Assembly (NCBI GenBank): GCA_029204225.1
Contig: CM055097.1
Coordinates: forward strand, 40,428,920 to 40,492,919
Length of the DNA stretch: 64,000 nucleotides
Source of the DNA: Diphasiastrum complanatum
Taxonomy: Eukaryota; Streptophyta; Lycopodiopsida; Lycopodiales; Lycopodiaceae
Reading direction: 5' to 3'
Both the position numbers and the translations under genes were made by a program. The notes below the pieces were generated by a model. That model was not told the origin of the DNA. It saw only the letters and a list, made by a program, of their open reading frames with translations, and ran no database searches. Within the stretch, counting starts at the first letter, position 1. Each line of letters starts with the position of its first letter. Positions 1-11,713 of this stretch are shown here, in pieces.

Positions 1-546
1 TTTCTGCAATTCTTCATTATCCAGTCACCTTGACCACGCCGTGGAGCTCATTATCAACAAGGGGATGACGACTAATTTGTACACAGTCTAAAAACTTTTT
101 GATCGTCAAATCCTTGACTTTGCTGAAAAATCGTATGGACAGGAGAACCGATCGTTTAAAATCTCTGCATTTTATTGGTTTTCTAGTGATAAAGTGCTTT
201 TTTCCCCCTCTTGCATTGCTTTTTTCCCCCTCATACGGTGCTTTTCATTCTTGAAAATCAACCCATATTCTTAGATACTCGTAGATGCATGAATCCACGG
301 AGATTCTATATTCAATGGAAAATAGTTGCTGTTGCTGCTGGTGCATGCATGACACCATTTCGAGTGGGGCCAGTGGAGTAGGCCACCCAACTCATCTTCT
401 CCAGCCACGTGAGCTACTGTGATTCCAATCAATGAAACAAAATCATATCAGGTCTCCATCAACAAGGACTTCAAGCACTAATGACCTGGGGTTGGAGTTT
501 GCCACCTACTCGAACTCCAGTTCCAACTCTTGTACTCCAAACCACA
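1..546. other. Intergenic, nothing recognised
   Basis: No coding frame, repeat or RNA gene stands out on either strand. The only open frames are short and lack family resemblance. Two short polypyrimidine-rich stretches (near 195-235) are not long enough to call. Confidence 0.5.
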
Positions 547-722
547 ATTCCCACCATAAATCTAAGGGTGGATTTAGATTGATCCAAGTTGGCTCGATTG
601 GTTACCTTGGCATCCAAAGTTTCTTTGATCCCAGATTCCCACCATAAATCTAAGGGCGGATTGAGATTGATCCAAGTTGGCTCGATTGGTTACTTTGGCA
701 TCCAAAGTTTCTTTGATCCCAG
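547..722. repeat. 88-bp tandem duplication, two copies
   Basis: Bases 547-634 are followed directly by a second copy at 635-722. Only about three substitutions separate the two by eye, so the duplication is fairly recent. The open frames that run through it read the same peptide twice, which explains their length without any need for a gene. Confidence 0.9.
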
Positions 723-2740
723 ATTCAAGTCCCGCTTGGAAACTAAGATGCACTTTTTAAGCATAGTGTAAGGTTCATGGGCAATGGATTCACCCGATGT
801 GATGGTCCAAAACTTTTCGTTCAAATACTTTATAATTCCTTACCCAAGCCATAATGCCCTACCTGAAGAGTTGTCGATCAAGTTTCCACCCATTAAGAGG
901 ACGTAAATACCTACAGATTTTTTTTCAAGTGTATTTGAAAGTTGCCTTAAATGGCAAAATTTTGTACTTTTGAAAAGTATGAGCAATAAATACCTTACAG
1001 ATTTGTAAGGTACTTTTGCTATTTTTAGAAAGTCTAAGAATCACATTAGATTTTTGTAATGTTCAATTGCTATTTTTAGAAAGTCAGATGAAATCTGAAT
1101 TTGCTATTTTTGAAAATTGACTTTCTAAAAATAGAAAAAAAATTAAAAAAAAATCTACTGGCATTTACGGAGGGGAAGTAAGTGAGATGATCATCGACCC
1201 TCCAAACTTGCCAGCTTGATTAGTCCATTTTCTTTAACATGGTGGGCAATGTCCCAAGGCACAAAGAACCACTTTCACTTGTACCTGTGTCACAAAGGCC
1301 ACCTACTAACACCTCATGTGCCATGTGGTGGCAATTAAAACTAAGCCTCAAAGAGGGGGAGGCCCCTTTTTTCCCAATGGACCAATCTTATGCCTCCATT
1401 TTAAATAAGGGACTTGTCCAACAACCTATTTTCAAAACCACCTTAATATCAAACAACAACTTTTTGGTCTTCCACTCCTAGTTCTACTTAGTTGAGTTAG
1501 ATCATCATGAAAAAATAGTCTTAGAAGACCCAAATTCTCATGGTGCATGAGTAAACACGTTTGGGCAAGTGTACTCCTAGCAAGGAAATGCATTTTTTCA
1601 TTGCTGTGACTAAATAACCTTACCTATGTATAACTCTCCACAACACTTATAGTCTATCACTCATGTGTCATGTGTCTTATTCAAAATAATAACAACCATA
1701 ATTTTATTATTTACAAAATGAATCCATTTTGGACATCCTCGTACATCCCACATGGAACATACCATACGGAATGTGGGAACTTTCATATGGAACATAAGAA
1801 CCTTGTAGAAAGAATAGATTGAAGCACTTTGTCATTGAATAATCCAACTTTCTCTTGACAGCAAAGATGGATCTGAACAATAAGTCAACGTGAAAGCTTT
1901 CACAACTACAAAACCATGGATCTCAACAATTTTTAGAGGCGTGTCATGCTTATTGGATTATGGATAAAATATTAGCCTTTTGTGGTCTTAAAATACTAGC
2001 TTTGATCACAATAATGCTTGCCAATTAAACATGCATATGTTGATTCTTATTGAGGTGCAACATAACACGAATAAAGAACATATGGCATGGGGACAATATC
2101 AATGGTCATGTAATAAATGTGTAGCCAAAATCAAAATGTGACCCCACGAGTTACACTGATTCATGCTATCTACATTATCAGACTCAAAGGCTTACTTTGC
2201 ATTTTCGATTTTTCAAACTATTATTTGAGTTTTTCAAAGAGCATATCTATAAAGATTACCAGGTGTAGATCCTTAAGACCCCGTTGCATACACCAAAAGG
2301 GGTTGTGGAGCGAAACCACCCAACCAAAAAGAAATTGATGATCAAACCTCAATCAGCTTCGTGGTGACTGAACACAAGAGAGGAGAGGTTTCTAGCAACT
2401 AAATACTGAAATCTGAAAGTGAAGCAGGGTATGCTTGAGATACCAGTGAGACATAGATGAGGTGGCTAAAGAGTGAGAATCATTTCCGATGGTGTAGCAT
2501 ATCATTTGTTGACCTAGAACATCCATGACCCAGGAATATGTACATGAAGAAGAGAATGCATAGAAAGTACGTAAGTAATGGTATGAAGTATAAACAAGGA
2601 ATGAGGTGAAAAATAGGCATGGAAAACTAGAACTACAAGCAAGATCATAAGAAAAATAGAAAGAAAGAAATAAAAAATGTAAAATTTATACTAGGAAAAA
2701 GATGTTAAATTGGGTCAACAAAAAACAACTCTTCGTAATA
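723..2740. other. Intergenic, AT-rich, no gene recognised
   Basis: Short open frames at 1239-1481 and 2117-2338 have no recognisable family and no splice or promoter context, so they are not called. The section around 900-1150 is strongly AT-rich and holds the inverted repeat listed separately. No LTR matching the right-hand side of the neighbouring gypsy element was found here. Confidence 0.5.
1018..1134. repeat. Three related 16-bp arms, two direct and one inverted
   Basis: The sequence CTATTTTTAGAAAGTC occurs at about 1019-1034 and 1070-1085. Its exact reverse complement lies at 1119-1134, giving a 16-bp perfect stem with a loop of about 33 bases. It could be the end of a small foldback (MITE-like) element, but no target duplication was identified. 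Confidence 0.6.
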
Positions 2741-2772
2741 CCGCCTTAGACGACCACCGTTTACGACAGTAT

Positions 2773-3600
2773 CTAGGAGGATTCTGTCAAGTGTTTGCAA
2801 TTGGACTGCACCATTAGGAAAGATTTTATTAATAAATAAAGCCCCTCACTTCTGAATTTCAATTTGTCGGGGTGCTTCTTGGATGTATAAAGAAGCACCT
2901 GGTCACCTAAATGTAGATCTTTATTGTGTAGGTGACGGTCATGCCAGGCCTTTTGGCGTCGTTTATTAACCAGTTGTGCATGGTAAGATATAAGTCTTGT
3001 CTCGCATAATTGGGTTAACGTAAATAGCCTGGTTTTGAGTTGTTGTTCGATTGCAGCTTTTTCACAGAGATCTGTTGAAAAAGCTTCCATGACTCGTAAT
3101 GATGGAACTAAGAATTCTACTGGCATTACTGCCTCTTGACCATATACTAAGTGGAAAGCGGTAACCCACCCAGTGGCTTTCTTCGGGGTGGTGCGGTAAG
3201 CCCAAACAGCTGAGAAACATTTTGTTTCCCAATCAAAACGACTGGTTTCAACTATCTTGGTCAAAATTTTACATATCGTCTTGTTAGTTGATTCAGCCTG
3301 GCCATTACATCTAGGGTAGTACGGGGTACTTTTTCTGTGAACAACAGGGTAATGGCGTAGGAGGTTATCAATGACAACATTTAAAAAATGTGTGCCACGA
3401 TCACTAACTAACTCAATGGGACAGCCAAAACGTGTAATAATGTTTTCATAAAGAAAAAAAAACGCGCGAATGTTTTTGCATTGACGTCCTTTGTTGCTCG
3501 AGCCTCCACCCACTTAGTGGCGTAATCTGTGGCTATGAGGATGTAACGAGCTTGAGTATGTTTTGCTGCTGGACTGATTGGTCCAACAAAGTCAATTTCT
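2773..3600 (-). pseudogene. Gypsy integrase catalytic core and C-terminus
   Basis: Translation of 3513-3600 gives the first catalytic aspartate region (ATDYATKWVEA), preceded by an in-frame stop. The open frame 2773-3513 gives the second aspartate in LVSDRGTHF and the glutamate in CNGQAESTNKT. The DDE residues are all present but lie in interrupted frames. Downstream, LHLGDQVLLY resembles the integrase C-terminal domain of gypsy elements. No chromodomain could be recognised before the frame ends. Confidence 0.85.
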
Positions 3601-3603
3601 CAC

Positions 3604-4158
3604 TTATGGAAGGCTTCGCCTTCTATAATGGGAGTCAATGGCGTGAAATGCTTTGGTATTTTTCTTGGCTCGTTGACAGACATCACATGCTTTAATGACA
3701 ACAAACGTGTCCTTAAACAAAGATGGCCACCACAGTCCTGCTCGAAGGATAATCTTTACTGTGGCTTCAGCAGAAAAGTGGCCACCTCCAATGCCCTCAT
3801 GAGCCTGAGATATGATAGGTCGTATCTCATATTCATAAGCACATCGGCGAATGATACCGTCAATGCCCCTTTTGTAAAGTTGTTCCGCAATTAACTGAAA
3901 GGGCGCTGCTTTTAGCAAAAAAATTCTTTTTGCCGCCGCACTCAGGCCTTCTTTGAATCTGTCTGTTGTGAAGAACTGGGTGATCTCCTCAGCCCATAAG
4001 GGTGTAGCATCGATCTGAAAAAGGCATACATCAGAGAGATCATCGTTGACTGGTACAATTGCTTTTTTAGCACTTGGTAGTCTGGAAAGGTGGTCCGCCA
4101 TGAAATGTTGGGTCCCTTTTCGAACGACTATGCGAAAATTAAATTCCTCTAAAATCAA
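3604..4158 (-). pseudogene. Gypsy RNase H end and integrase zinc-binding domain
   Basis: The start of this 184-codon frame matches the end of gypsy RNase H (MADHLSRLP). Further on it has the HHCC integrase N-terminal domain, seen as HEGIGGGH followed by a CDVCQRAKK motif with two cysteines. A gap and stop in about 4160-4270 separate it from the RT frame. The domain helps integrase multimerise in active elements. Confidence 0.85.
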
Positions 4159-4269
4159 CAGCCATCAAGCTATACGTCCCGTTTTACAGGATTTATTAAC
4201 GATATAATGAAGGGCTTGATGGTCTGTGTAGAACGCAAAGGTCTGGCCTAATAAATAATGTCTTAGTTG

Positions 4270-6582
4270 TTACAAAACATAGACCATCGCCAATGCTTTT
4301 CTCTCGGTGGTTGTATAGTTTACTTCAGCACACACCAATTGCCTGCTCAAGAAACGTATTGGGAGGTCTTTGCCATACTCGTCCGATTGTGCAAGAAGAC
4401 CTCCAATGGCATACTTACTTGCGTTAGTATGTACATGGAACTCTTTCGTGTAATCTGGCGAGCGGAATATGGGAGCCGTGGTGAGGGCTGTTTTCAACTC
4501 GTCAAAGGCCTTAATTCGTTCTTCGGTCCAACGAGGATCTACCACAACTAAATAAACGAGGCGTGCCTTGCCGGGATAGTCGATTATAAAGATGCGATAA
4601 TAATTGGTATGACCAAGGAAGACATATACTTCCTTCACTGTTGCAGGTAAGGGCATGTCCACTATAACTTTGATTTTTGACAGGTCGGTAGAAATACCGT
4701 CCTTTGAAATTATATGCCCGAGTACGACCCCATGGGTGACCCATATTTGGCATTTATCAGGGTTTAGTGAGATTCCAAATCTACGACAACGAATGAAGAT
4801 TTTTTCCAGGGTGTCAAGGTGTGTAGCCGCGGAGGAATGTACACCTAGATTATCGAGATAAATCTCCACAATTCGATGTAACAAATCTTGAAAGGCCAAT
4901 TGCATGACCCTTTGGAACGTTGAAGGGGCGTTGCATAAGCCAAAAGGCATAACGTTATAAGCATAAACCTTGTTCTCTGTTGCAAAGGCCGTTTTATGTT
5001 TATCTTCTAGGGCTATTTGAACAAGAAAATACCCAATGAATCCATCTAAGAAGCTGAAAACTTCAGCTCCTGCCATTTCCTCTAGGATTTGAGTCGTTAA
5101 AGGCAAGAGAAAATGGTCTTTCTTCGTAACCACATTAAGGTTTTTGAGATCGACACAAATACGAAGCTTGCCAATTTTCTTGGGTACAACCACAATGGGT
5201 GATACCCAATTAGTATGTTGAACTTCATAAATGAAGCCAGCATCCAACAATTTCTTAATATCTTCATCGATCCTCTCACGATAGACAGGGTTAGATCGAT
5301 AGAGTTTAGCCCTAATAGGCTTAGCATTGTCTTCTAAAAGAATCCTATGGACGACTATTTCAGGTGAAATTCCTTTAATTTTTGTATAATTCCATGCAAA
5401 TACATCCCTATATTTGCGAAGTAATGTTTCCAGATCAGCAAGTTGGATTGATGACAAATGTGCACCAACATGAACTATTCGATTTATCTCCTCGGCAGGA
5501 TCTTTAAGGTTGAGTGGAATGGTCTTAGCAGGTCCTTCAAAGGAGTTGAAATTTGGTGTAGGCTCCCGATGTGGCTGTGGTAACTGGATAACAACTTCAT
5601 CCAGTGTAAAGTCTTTGAACTTCTGTGGAAGATCAAAATGTGGGTTGACAAAAGGTTCGGGAACTTTGGGAATCATTTGAGGCGATTCACTACCATACGT
5701 GGAAGCTTGGTCGGATTGTTTGGTTTCTGTCCCTTTTGACAAGGGCTTGATCGGCTGTTTAAGCTTCTCACGCATCTGTTTTTGACGCTCGGTTAGTTTT
5801 ATATCAATAACTTTAGTTTTTTGTAACCGAGGTTTTTGCTGTTTTTGAGTGGGCGATGTTGGTGCCTCACTTATCAGATCGTCGTCGATTGTATCCCAGA
5901 CTTCATCGGGATACACATACCATGTATATACTTTGGGTTTGGGCTTGTATGTTTGTGTGTTGGGTACCTTGGAAGTCAGTTGGACGTGAGCCAACGGTCC
6001 TGGTGTCGTTATCTCCTTAGGAATTGATTTTGGCGGATAAGGTTGTGCATCTAGATATAGGAGTACATGTTCATCCGTCATGTCTACATCATCCATGGAA
6101 AGAATACCTTCTTCCGAAACATGGGCGGTAGAGACACTAGGTTCTCCTTGGCACCACACTATAGGAATCAGGTCAATCATCATAAGTGGGATGATGGGTG
6201 TGTCAATGTCTGTAGAGGATGGGAGAATATCCACATCTGCTGCAGCAGTTTCGATACGACATCGATTGGAATCAGTACAGTTCACAGTGGCTAGTGCGTG
6301 ACCCCAATTGATTATGTCCGTGGATCTCGTATAGTGACCTTTTTGTTGGATCGGGACGCTATCTGATTCGTCATATGTTGTGGATGACCAATCATCGTAT
6401 ACCTTGGCGGGCTTGACATGGCCTGTTGAGTCAACCGTGACTCGTTTATCGTGGTTACCAAAGGTAATTTTGCTATGCTTCCAATCTTGGACAACACTTG
6501 CCATCTGGAGCCAGGGTGTACCAAGAAGGAGTTTATATGTATTGTTATCTTCTGGTAAATCTAAGATGACACAATCTAGCAC
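4270..6582 (-). pseudogene. Gypsy protease end, reverse transcriptase and RNase H, catalytic residues lost
   Basis: The 770-codon frame begins with the protease tail (LLLGTPWLQ, residues 18-26), then a long charged linker, the reverse transcriptase at about 430-640 and the start of RNase H at about 700-770. RT landmarks are PIVVVPKK, RICVDLKNLN, VMPFGLCNAPSTFQRVM and LGHIISKDGI. The catalytic box that should read Y-x-D-D reads YLDN (residues 575-578, bases 4849-4860), so one essential aspartate is asparagine. The first RNase H aspartate is also asparagine (HTNAS at 718-722). The enzyme is therefore almost certainly inactive even though the frame is long and open. Confidence 0.9.
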
Positions 6583-6608
6583 AAATTTGACACCTGCTAT
6601 GCGAACTT

Positions 6609-7634
6609 TTATATTTGATAAATGACCAGCAGGTCCGTAACTCGTTGATCAACCATGCAAAGTTTATATCGTGGTTGACCGAGGGTATGAAAGCCCCATG
6701 ACTTTGCTAATGACAAAGCCATGATATTAATGCCTGATCCGCTATCTAGGATAGCAAATACTGCGGGATAGTCTTTATAGGACAAAGGTAGGGTAATGTT
6801 AGTCCCCTTAGCAACACCTATATTCAACAGATTCATAGGAATCTGGGGAATTTCAGGAATATCTTCTATTTCCTGCTGTTCATCAGGAATAGTAGGCAGC
6901 TGAAAATTTCGATGGATATAACGTTGAAGCCCAGTGAAGGATTTTATTGCGGTATGAAACGACATGGTGAGTTGAGTTTGTAGGAGGTTAGAAAATACTT
7001 CAAGTCCTTGTAGAGATTTCTCCTTTTCGGGGATATGAGTTGAGAGCAGACTTTCTGTATGTTCTTCCTCTCGCAAAAACTCAGCTCGAAACTCATTGTA
7101 TTGCCGTTGTTCCACCTTTGGGTATGGGTAATCTTTTGGTAATGTGGAAGTCGTCAAGTGGCTTCCCTGGGGGTCAGCTGATTTGGCATTATTTTGGTGT
7201 TGTTCTTGTTGTTGGCGTTGTGCTCTAGTGAGAACTCTAATAGGTTCAGATGAGATATGACGTGCTGGAAGAATCTTGTTAGGTTGTTTAGGACAATCCT
7301 TGAAACTGTATTTACGGACACAGTCGGGAGATTCCACATGGTATTGGTTAGGTTGGTTCCGCGGGTTATAATAGCAATAAAGAGAGGTATGCCCCATAAA
7401 ATCGCAGATGTCACATTTGATCAAGGAAGTATCTGGGACCGGTTGGTATGAGGTGCACTCATTGCCAGTGTGTGCACCTCGACAGTGAGGGCACCACGTG
7501 TTCTGTTGTCTATGGTGGATTTGGCCAGTGGGTAACTGACCCGGCATCAAACTCTGGATAGACTTAAGAGTGTTTTGAAACTCTTTCATGAGTTTCTCCA
7601 TCTGTTGTTGGTGTTGCTGGTTAAGCAACTCCAT
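6609..7634 (-). pseudogene. Gypsy Gag C-terminus, zinc knuckles and start of aspartic protease
   Basis: This frame of 341 codons starts with a glutamine-rich segment, then carries two Cys/His clusters: Cys48-Cys51-His55-Cys60, with one residue fewer than usual before His, and a canonical CX2CX4HX4C knuckle at residues 74-87 (CDICDFMGHTSLYC). Near residues 285-310 it has an aspartic protease active site of the form ILDSGSGINIM. The frame then ends after a short tail, and the rest of the protease continues in another frame at 6582, so a frameshift separates the two halves. Nucleocapsid and protease functions are inferred from these motifs. Confidence 0.8.
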
Positions 7635-7879
7635 CTGTGTTTTTCACAACTGTTCTCGACTTTCGTCGTTTGGTCGAGCTTCTTGGACAACACGATGTGC
7701 TCTCTGTTCACGTGGTTCATCGACATCAGAGCCCTCGTCTTCCTCTCGAATGGCGCAGACATGGCTTGTTTCAGTGATGTATATTCATCATTGGAACAAA
7801 GTTCACAACTTATCCATCGTGGGAGTCCAACGAGGAACCAGATTATGAGCATAGACTTAGTGGGTTGTTCTTGTACCTA

Positions 7880-8180
7880 ACTTTTTAATCTTTTAAATCG
7901 TTCAATATAGTCACTTACTTTCTCGTCTTTTGTCATTTTGATGTTACTTAGCTTGACAAAAGGACTTTCTATCAAGCGGAATGGCTTGAAGCGTTTGATA
8001 AAGGCCTCCTTCAAGAGTGACTAGTCACGTTTATCTTCACGATCAAGGTTTAAAAACCACTCTCGTGCCCGATCGATCATGGACATCGAAAAGAGTTGTA
8101 CCATGGCTTCCGGTGATGTCTCACCATAGATGTCACATGCGTTCTCAAAGACTTGAAAGAAATCTTTGAGAATCAGGGAG
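7880..8180 (-). pseudogene. Gypsy Gag capsid domain with in-frame stop
   Basis: Minus-strand translation gives a typical plant retrotransposon Gag domain: a stretch with the pattern VFENACDIYGE, then AREWFLNLDRE, then a run ending in ERFKRLK. The core is on one frame but is cut by a TAG at 8021-8023. The start codon and the region before the capsid core are missing. The domain would form the particle that packages the element's RNA. The family match rests on motif recognition. Confidence 0.75.
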
Positions 8181-9090
8181 CAGTCCTACCACTATCTACT
8201 AATTTAGAAAACAATCAAGAACAAGATTAACTACTAAAACAAGAATGAGAAACAAGAAACTAGATTCCTAGCAGCATTTTAACAGTCCAAGAATCAAGAA
8301 ACACTCATTTCTTGATGATTTCAAGAACTGGAATGTAAGAAAGTATGCAAGATCTACACCACAAACCAGCCTATTTAGTTTACTTGCATGCTGATTCCTA
8401 CCTTATTCCGCAAACAAGAAATAAATCCTAATCCACAACTAAGTAAGAAACAAGAAAACAAGATCCTAGTTAATCCACAATACAAGAAAATCAAGCATAC
8501 TCAAAGAAACTTCACTCAAGAACATTGTCATAAACAAGGAGCTTAGCAATTATCAAGAACTCGTGGAGGATCCTCTTTATTTGCTCACGGGAACTTGACA
8601 ATACATTCAAAGCTCTCTCACAAGAGAGGGGGGCCCTTAAATAAGCAAGAAGACTGCCCATGTGGAGCCCAAGTGGCAATTCCACCAAATTAGAAATTAC
8701 ATGTGAAATTTCTCCTTCCACTAAAGGTCACCATCAAAAGGTGGCTCACTCTAACTAATTTATGGGGGGTCTACATCTATTTACAAGGCCTAGGAAATAT
8801 GACTAGCTCCTACATGGTCGTTCCTTCTCTGAGATGCACCATGTAGGCTCACATAGATATTTCACTATCATCCTAGCTAGTAATTTCTCGGCTCTCATGC
8901 TCGGCTCTCAGCTTCTTCTGCTCTCCTCCTTTTGAGACCTCCTCGGTCATGGGTGAGAGGTATTCTATGTTTTTGGCTTGGCTCGGCATCTGGGGATTCT
9001 CTGAAATCTACTAACATTAATTCTGCCAACAACATGCACAAAGACATTGACGCTTTATTAGTCTATCAATATTTTTCATTGGACAATGCC
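8181..9090 (-). repeat. LTR-like promoter fragment (uncertain)
   Basis: On the minus strand this stretch has a TATA-like TATTTAAGG at about 8636-8644, a CT-rich run just after it and an AATAAAG signal about 60 bases further on, a layout typical of an LTR. It abuts the truncated Gag at 8180 but no second copy, primer-binding site or target duplication was found. The 69-codon frame at 8512-8721 is not considered a gene. Confidence 0.35.
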
Positions 9091-9217
9091 ATAGCGGGAG
9101 AATGTAAAATTGTGACCTTAGAAGTAATGTCTCAATATTTCAGAATATGCCTTTTCAATATCATTACTTTTATTTTCTATACACATTTCTAACATATTAA
9201 TTCTACTCTAGACTCCA
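9091..9217 (+). pseudogene. Possible intron and splice acceptor of the Ulp1-like gene
   Basis: A plus-strand segment ending TTAGAA|GTAATG near 9123 could be an exon end, followed by an AT-rich stretch and the acceptor TTCTACTCTAG at 9201-9211. The six bases ACTCCA at 9212-9217 then start the exon that continues at 20643, across the Copia-1 insertion. The acceptor and phase fit; the upstream exon has no clear protease motif (no HW.L... histidine motif seen), so its assignment is weak. Confidence 0.4.
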
Positions 9218-9992
9218 TGTCGCGGAAGCTTTTTCTTGTTTCGTGTTCGTCCTCTCTTCTAATTCATGAACAATTTTCTATCTTTGAATTTTCTTTTCGT
9301 GCAGAAGCTCTTACGGGATCCCAGACACTCGACTACGCATCACAGAACATATTTTATTCTAGCAATCAAGAGACACATCACAAGGCCAAGAGATACACGA
9401 AATAGAACGACTATATTGTCAGTTTGGTTTTAGAGCGAGATCGTCAGTGTCTCGCTCGTTGGCGGAATGACTCTCTGCTCTTTCGTTGTGTTCTGCTCGT
9501 TGGCAGACTTTCATGCACAATTATGGTATTTTTGCTTTCTTGCTCTATTCGCTACGTCTCTCTCTATTTCTTACAGATCTTTGTATTCCATATATCTCTT
9601 CACACAGTTATAATCCTGAGAAGATTGTTTGTACCTCCACTATGTGGAGTTTACAAGATAGTTAAACGTAGAATCACAAGACTAGTCAATGCTAATCAAC
9701 TAGTTACTTAATCTCCGTCGTTGTTATTCGTTTCAGTTGGGCATGAAGCCCGTTGAGTTGCCAGCTAGTAGCGCGTAAGATTTCTCTTCGTGTGTTTTCG
9801 TTCTTTTTGTTTCTTTTCGTAGTTTTCGTTTTTCGTCCATTTTGCGCTTTGCGGTCCTGGAGGTGTGTTTACAATTCGCGAATCGTTCGTGCTTCGAGTC
9901 AAAGGCACGTTGACTGTCGCGAATTGTTCTCATTTGACCTTCGTCTTTTGTTCGTGCTGCGACAAAGTTGCAAGAGTTCACCATTTCTGACA
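9218..9992 (-). repeat. Copia-1 3' LTR
   Basis: This 775-bp copy matches 19852-20637 along its length, with scattered substitutions and a length difference of about 11 bases. It begins TGTCGCGG and ends TTCTGACA on the plus strand. It is the 3' LTR because the polypurine tract lies directly to its right. Confidence 0.95.
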
Positions 9993-10003
9993 CTCCCTCT
10001 TGA
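9993..10003 (-). other. Copia-1 polypurine tract
   Basis: The minus strand reads CAAGAGGGAG directly before the 3' LTR. In LTR elements this primes plus-strand DNA synthesis. Position and composition are as expected. Confidence 0.85.
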
Positions 10004-11618
10004 ACCTTGCAGCTTTGTTCGTTCAATCCAATTGCCTCTCTTTGCTTGGTAAAGAGTGGCTTGTCGAGCAGTTTCGTGAGGAGATCTACAATCATACTTT
10101 GTGATTTTATGAACGGGACCTAGAGCTCTTCTTTTGAGATCAAATCTCGAATGTGATGGTACTTCAGAGGAATGTGCTTCGTCTTTGCATGGAAGACAAG
10201 ATTCTGAGACAGATAGATGGCACTCTGAGAGTCCATCATCATCATGCTTGGCCCCTCTTGTGGTATCTCGATTGCCTCCAACATCATCCGCAGCCACACT
10301 ACCTCATTCGCCACTTTCAAGGCTGCGACATACTCAACTTCGCAAGAGGATTGAGCTACCAGGGTTTGCTTTTTGCATATCCATCTGATTGCAGCTCCGC
10401 ACGCTATTGTACATCCTCCAGTAATGAACTTGTTGTCATCCTTGCAGCTCGCCCAGCTTGCATCACTATAGTGATGCAGCTCAAATTTTTTTTTCTCGTT
10501 TCTAGCTCTGTAGGTTAATCCAATATTCTGGTTTCTCTTCAGATACTATAGGATTCATTTGGCCATTTGCCAATGTGCTAGACCAGCATTGGAACAGAAT
10601 CGGCTCATAATGTAAACAGATAAGGCTAGATCCGCTCTGGTACAAATTGTCAAGTACATCATACTCTTGATTAAGTTCTGGTAGGGTATACCTGCCATCT
10701 TCTGTTCTTCCACTTATGTTTTTGGGCAATCCTGTTTCGTGAGCTTGACTCCACCTATCATTGGTGTGGTTTTTTCTTTGCAGTCCATCATGTGGTACTA
10801 CTTCAGCACTTTTCTGACGTATTCTGACTGACTCAAGTGCATTTTCCCATTTGTTCGATCTCTTCTGATCTCCAGCCCTAGGCATTTTGTTGTTTCTCCA
10901 AGATTTGTGATTTTGTAGCTTTTAGAAATATGACTCTTCGTGTCTTTGATAAGCATCAAGGAATTTCCTATCATCAACGAATCATCCACAAAAATGGTTA
11001 GTATCACAAAATCATTTCCTACTCTTTTGATGTAGACATTACAGTCTGGTTGAGTAGGGTTGAAGTCTAATGACTTCAGAAGACCATCAAGCTTTTTGTA
11101 CCAGGCCCATGATGCCTGTTTTTAGACCGTAGATGCATCTCTGCAATCGACAGACATATTGTCTGTTGTCAAGGTCTTCATAGCCTTTAGGTTGCTTCAT
11201 GAATATTTCCTCCTCTAGATCTCCATGGAGAAAGGCTGTTTCCACATCAATCTGGTAAATTTCCAGATTGTACTGTGTGGCGTATGCAAGGAGTAGCCTT
11301 ATGCTTGTCATCTTCACCATGGACGAATATGTGTCGAAATAGTCGACACCATATCTCTGTGTGTAGCCCTTTACGACAAGCCTTGCCTTGTAGCGGCCAA
11401 AGTGCCATCTGATTTTAGCTTTACAACCACTTGCAGTCGACTATTTTTTTATTTTTAGGCAGTGGCTTTAATGTCCATGCCTCGTTTTGCCTCATCGACT
11501 TGATCTCCTCTGACATTCCCTGCTTCCAAAATTCTCTTTTGGACTCTAGATAGCTTCTTGATATGTTGTTGGCTCTTCTGTGAAGCTGTAGTACTCGAAC
11601 TGCATGATCTCGCTCCAT
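10004..11618 (-). pseudogene. Copia-1 reverse transcriptase and RNase H, fragmented
   Basis: Frames at 11421-11618 (WKQGMSEEIKSM, NEAWTLKPLPKNKK), 11087-11320 (YQIDVETAFLHGDLEEEIFMKQPKGYE) and 10798-11007 (ILTIFVDDSLMIG) are consecutive parts of a copia RT. The catalytic box reads FVDD, so both aspartates are kept. RNase H continues at 10120-10320 with QSAIYLSQNLVFHAKTKHI. Frameshifts and a stop separate the pieces. Confidence 0.9.
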
Positions 11619-11713
11619 TGAAGATTGTCAGAATAGTGGTCTGGAGCTCTTCTTTGTCTTGTTGACCTTCGACGTTCGTTTCGTCGCTGCTCGAACATTT
11701 CTTGTTTGTGGGG

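Larger units (their letters stand above)
2741..8180 (-). mobile_element. Ty3/gypsy retrotransposon, decayed, LTRs not found
   Basis: Reading on the minus strand from 8180 to about 2750, the order is Gag, zinc knuckles, protease, reverse transcriptase, RNase H, integrase. This order, with integrase last, is diagnostic of Ty3/gypsy rather than copia. The reading frame is broken at several points (stop at 8021-8023, breaks near 7880, 6600, 4200 and 3560). No matching LTR pair flanks it: the Gag N-terminus stops at about 8180 and unrelated sequence follows. It is an old copy that cannot move by itself. The left limit is approximate. Confidence 0.9.

Noticed and set aside
2741-9090. 8181-9090 as the 5' LTR of the gypsy element
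   Set aside because: No matching copy lies left of 2741, no primer-binding site lies at the junction and Gag lacks its start, so the two may be unrelated neighbours.
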